The notes under the pieces are model-generated. The model saw only the letters and a list, made by a program, of their open reading frames with translations. It was not told the DNA's origin and ran no database searches. Of a DNA stretch of 14,256 nucleotides, positions 13,927-14,256 are shown in pieces. Origin of the DNA: Pseudomonadota bacterium (GTDB lineage Bacteria; Myxococcota_A; Polyangia; Fen-1088); assembly GCA_023438785.1 (NCBI GenBank), contig JAEXQJ010000049.1, positions 1 through 14,256 of the forward strand, read 5' to 3'. Position numbers and translations under genes: made by a program. How positions within the stretch are numbered: the stretch's first letter is position 1; each line of letters opens with the position of its first letter.

Positions 13927-14256
13927 ATGTCGCATAAGATCCAATTCGCAGGCCCTTCTGTTTGCCACGGGCTTTTGGCATTGTGTCTTCTGGTTGGGGC
14001 GGGGTGCGGCAGCTCGGGTGAAACCGGTACGCCGTCGTCAGGGGGCGCGGGCTCGGGAGGCACATCGCACGCCGGGGGAACTTCGGGCGGTTCAGCTGGC
14101 ACCAAAGCGAGTGGCGGCAGTGGTGGAACTGGTGTCTCTGGCGGATCGACGGGCGGCAAGGCTTCCGGCGGCACGACCGCGGGCGGCGCTGGCGCTGGTG
14201 GTGGCGGCGCTTCTGGGGGTGGTGGCGCGGGCAGTGGCGGCCAGACGGGTGGTGCG
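13927..14256 (+). CDS. Predicted Gly-rich lipoprotein (3' end outside window)
   Basis: The first 110 codons of a protein that continues past the window. It starts MSHKIQF, has a hydrophobic stretch LLALCLLVGAG and then Cys27, giving VGAGC as a lipoprotein signal (the -3 position is Gly, not the ideal Leu/Val). After Cys it is nearly all Gly, Ser, Thr and Ala in GGTSGG/GGAG-like units, a spacer style frequent in myxobacterial secreted lipoproteins. A functional domain would follow downstream. Upstream at 13874-13895 is an 11-bp tandem repeat with one mismatch (TGGCGTCCTTC / TGGCGTCTTTC) of unknown meaning. This gene is outside the IS-bracketed island. Confidence 0.65.
   Translation, partial: MSHKIQFAGPSVCHGLLALCLLVGAGCGSSGETGTPSSGGAGSGGTSHAGGTSGGSAGTKASGGSGGTGVSGGSTGGKASGGTTAGGAGAGGGGASGGGGAGSGGQTGGA

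Noticed and set aside
13747..14174. Minus-strand frames (73 and 114 codons) opposite the lipoprotein start
   Set aside because: They are Pro-rich antisense images of the Gly-rich coding strand and of the IS relic.
1..14256. CRISPR arrays, tRNA or rRNA genes
   Set aside because: No regularly spaced repeats, and no cloverleaf or rRNA-like sequence, were seen by eye. A tRNAscan/CRISPR search was not possible here.

Overview
The window is GC-rich throughout. It ends in a Gly/Ser/Thr-rich lipoprotein of the kind common in large myxobacterial genomes, and it carries several decayed insertion sequences. A myxobacterium-like (Polyangia/Sorangium-type) or related soil bacterium is my best guess; this is an inference from composition and gene style, with no marker gene to prove it.

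Layout. Position 1 to about 518 is the 3' part of an integrase-core (DDE) transposase and its IS end. A second, internally deleted relic of the same element, in the same orientation, lies at about 13535-13805. A 91-bp stretch (428-518 and 13715-13805) is identical in both. The accessory genes lie between the two relics. Outside, from 13927, a predicted lipoprotein begins and runs off the window.

Block 1 (8197 down to 610, minus strand) is a tight four-gene operon: a PD-(D/E)XK-type nuclease with PD...ENK motif, a 470-aa protein of unknown function, a PLD-superfamily nuclease-like protein with two HxK...GSxN half-sites, and a 980-aa SNF2/RapA-like helicase-ATPase. The last three genes are 7 bp apart or overlap by 1 bp. 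No DNA methylase is present. It looks like an anti-phage or DNA-restriction system that does not match the standard DISARM layout.

Block 2 is a single plus-strand gene (8389-9441) that diverges from block 1. Its predicted start would expose a Thr, with Asp at mature position 17 and a downstream Lys. This is the catalytic arrangement of proteasome-type Ntn hydrolases.

Block 3 (12643 down to 10079, minus strand) is a ubiquitin-like conjugation operon: a multiubiquitin-type Ubl, an E2 of the prokaryotic E2 family E type, a JAB(JAMM)-E1 fusion and a DUF6527-type Cys-rich protein. The E2 has no cysteine at all. In the E1, the place where a CLxC-type catalytic cysteine is expected reads STLLS. This suggests Ser/oxyester chemistry in place of Cys/thioester chemistry, as in recently described bacterial Bub pathways (from memory; should be checked). 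A decayed IS with inverted ends (9451-10017) separates blocks 2 and 3.

Block 4 (13393 to 12730, minus strand) is a 137-aa protein of unknown function, translationally coupled to a second gene that is cut short where an ISL3-type transposase fragment begins.

Taken together this looks like a defence island held between IS relics. The most interesting idea is that a ubiquitin-like tagging operon and a proteasome-like hydrolase sit side by side in it. A functional link between them is not shown by the sequence.
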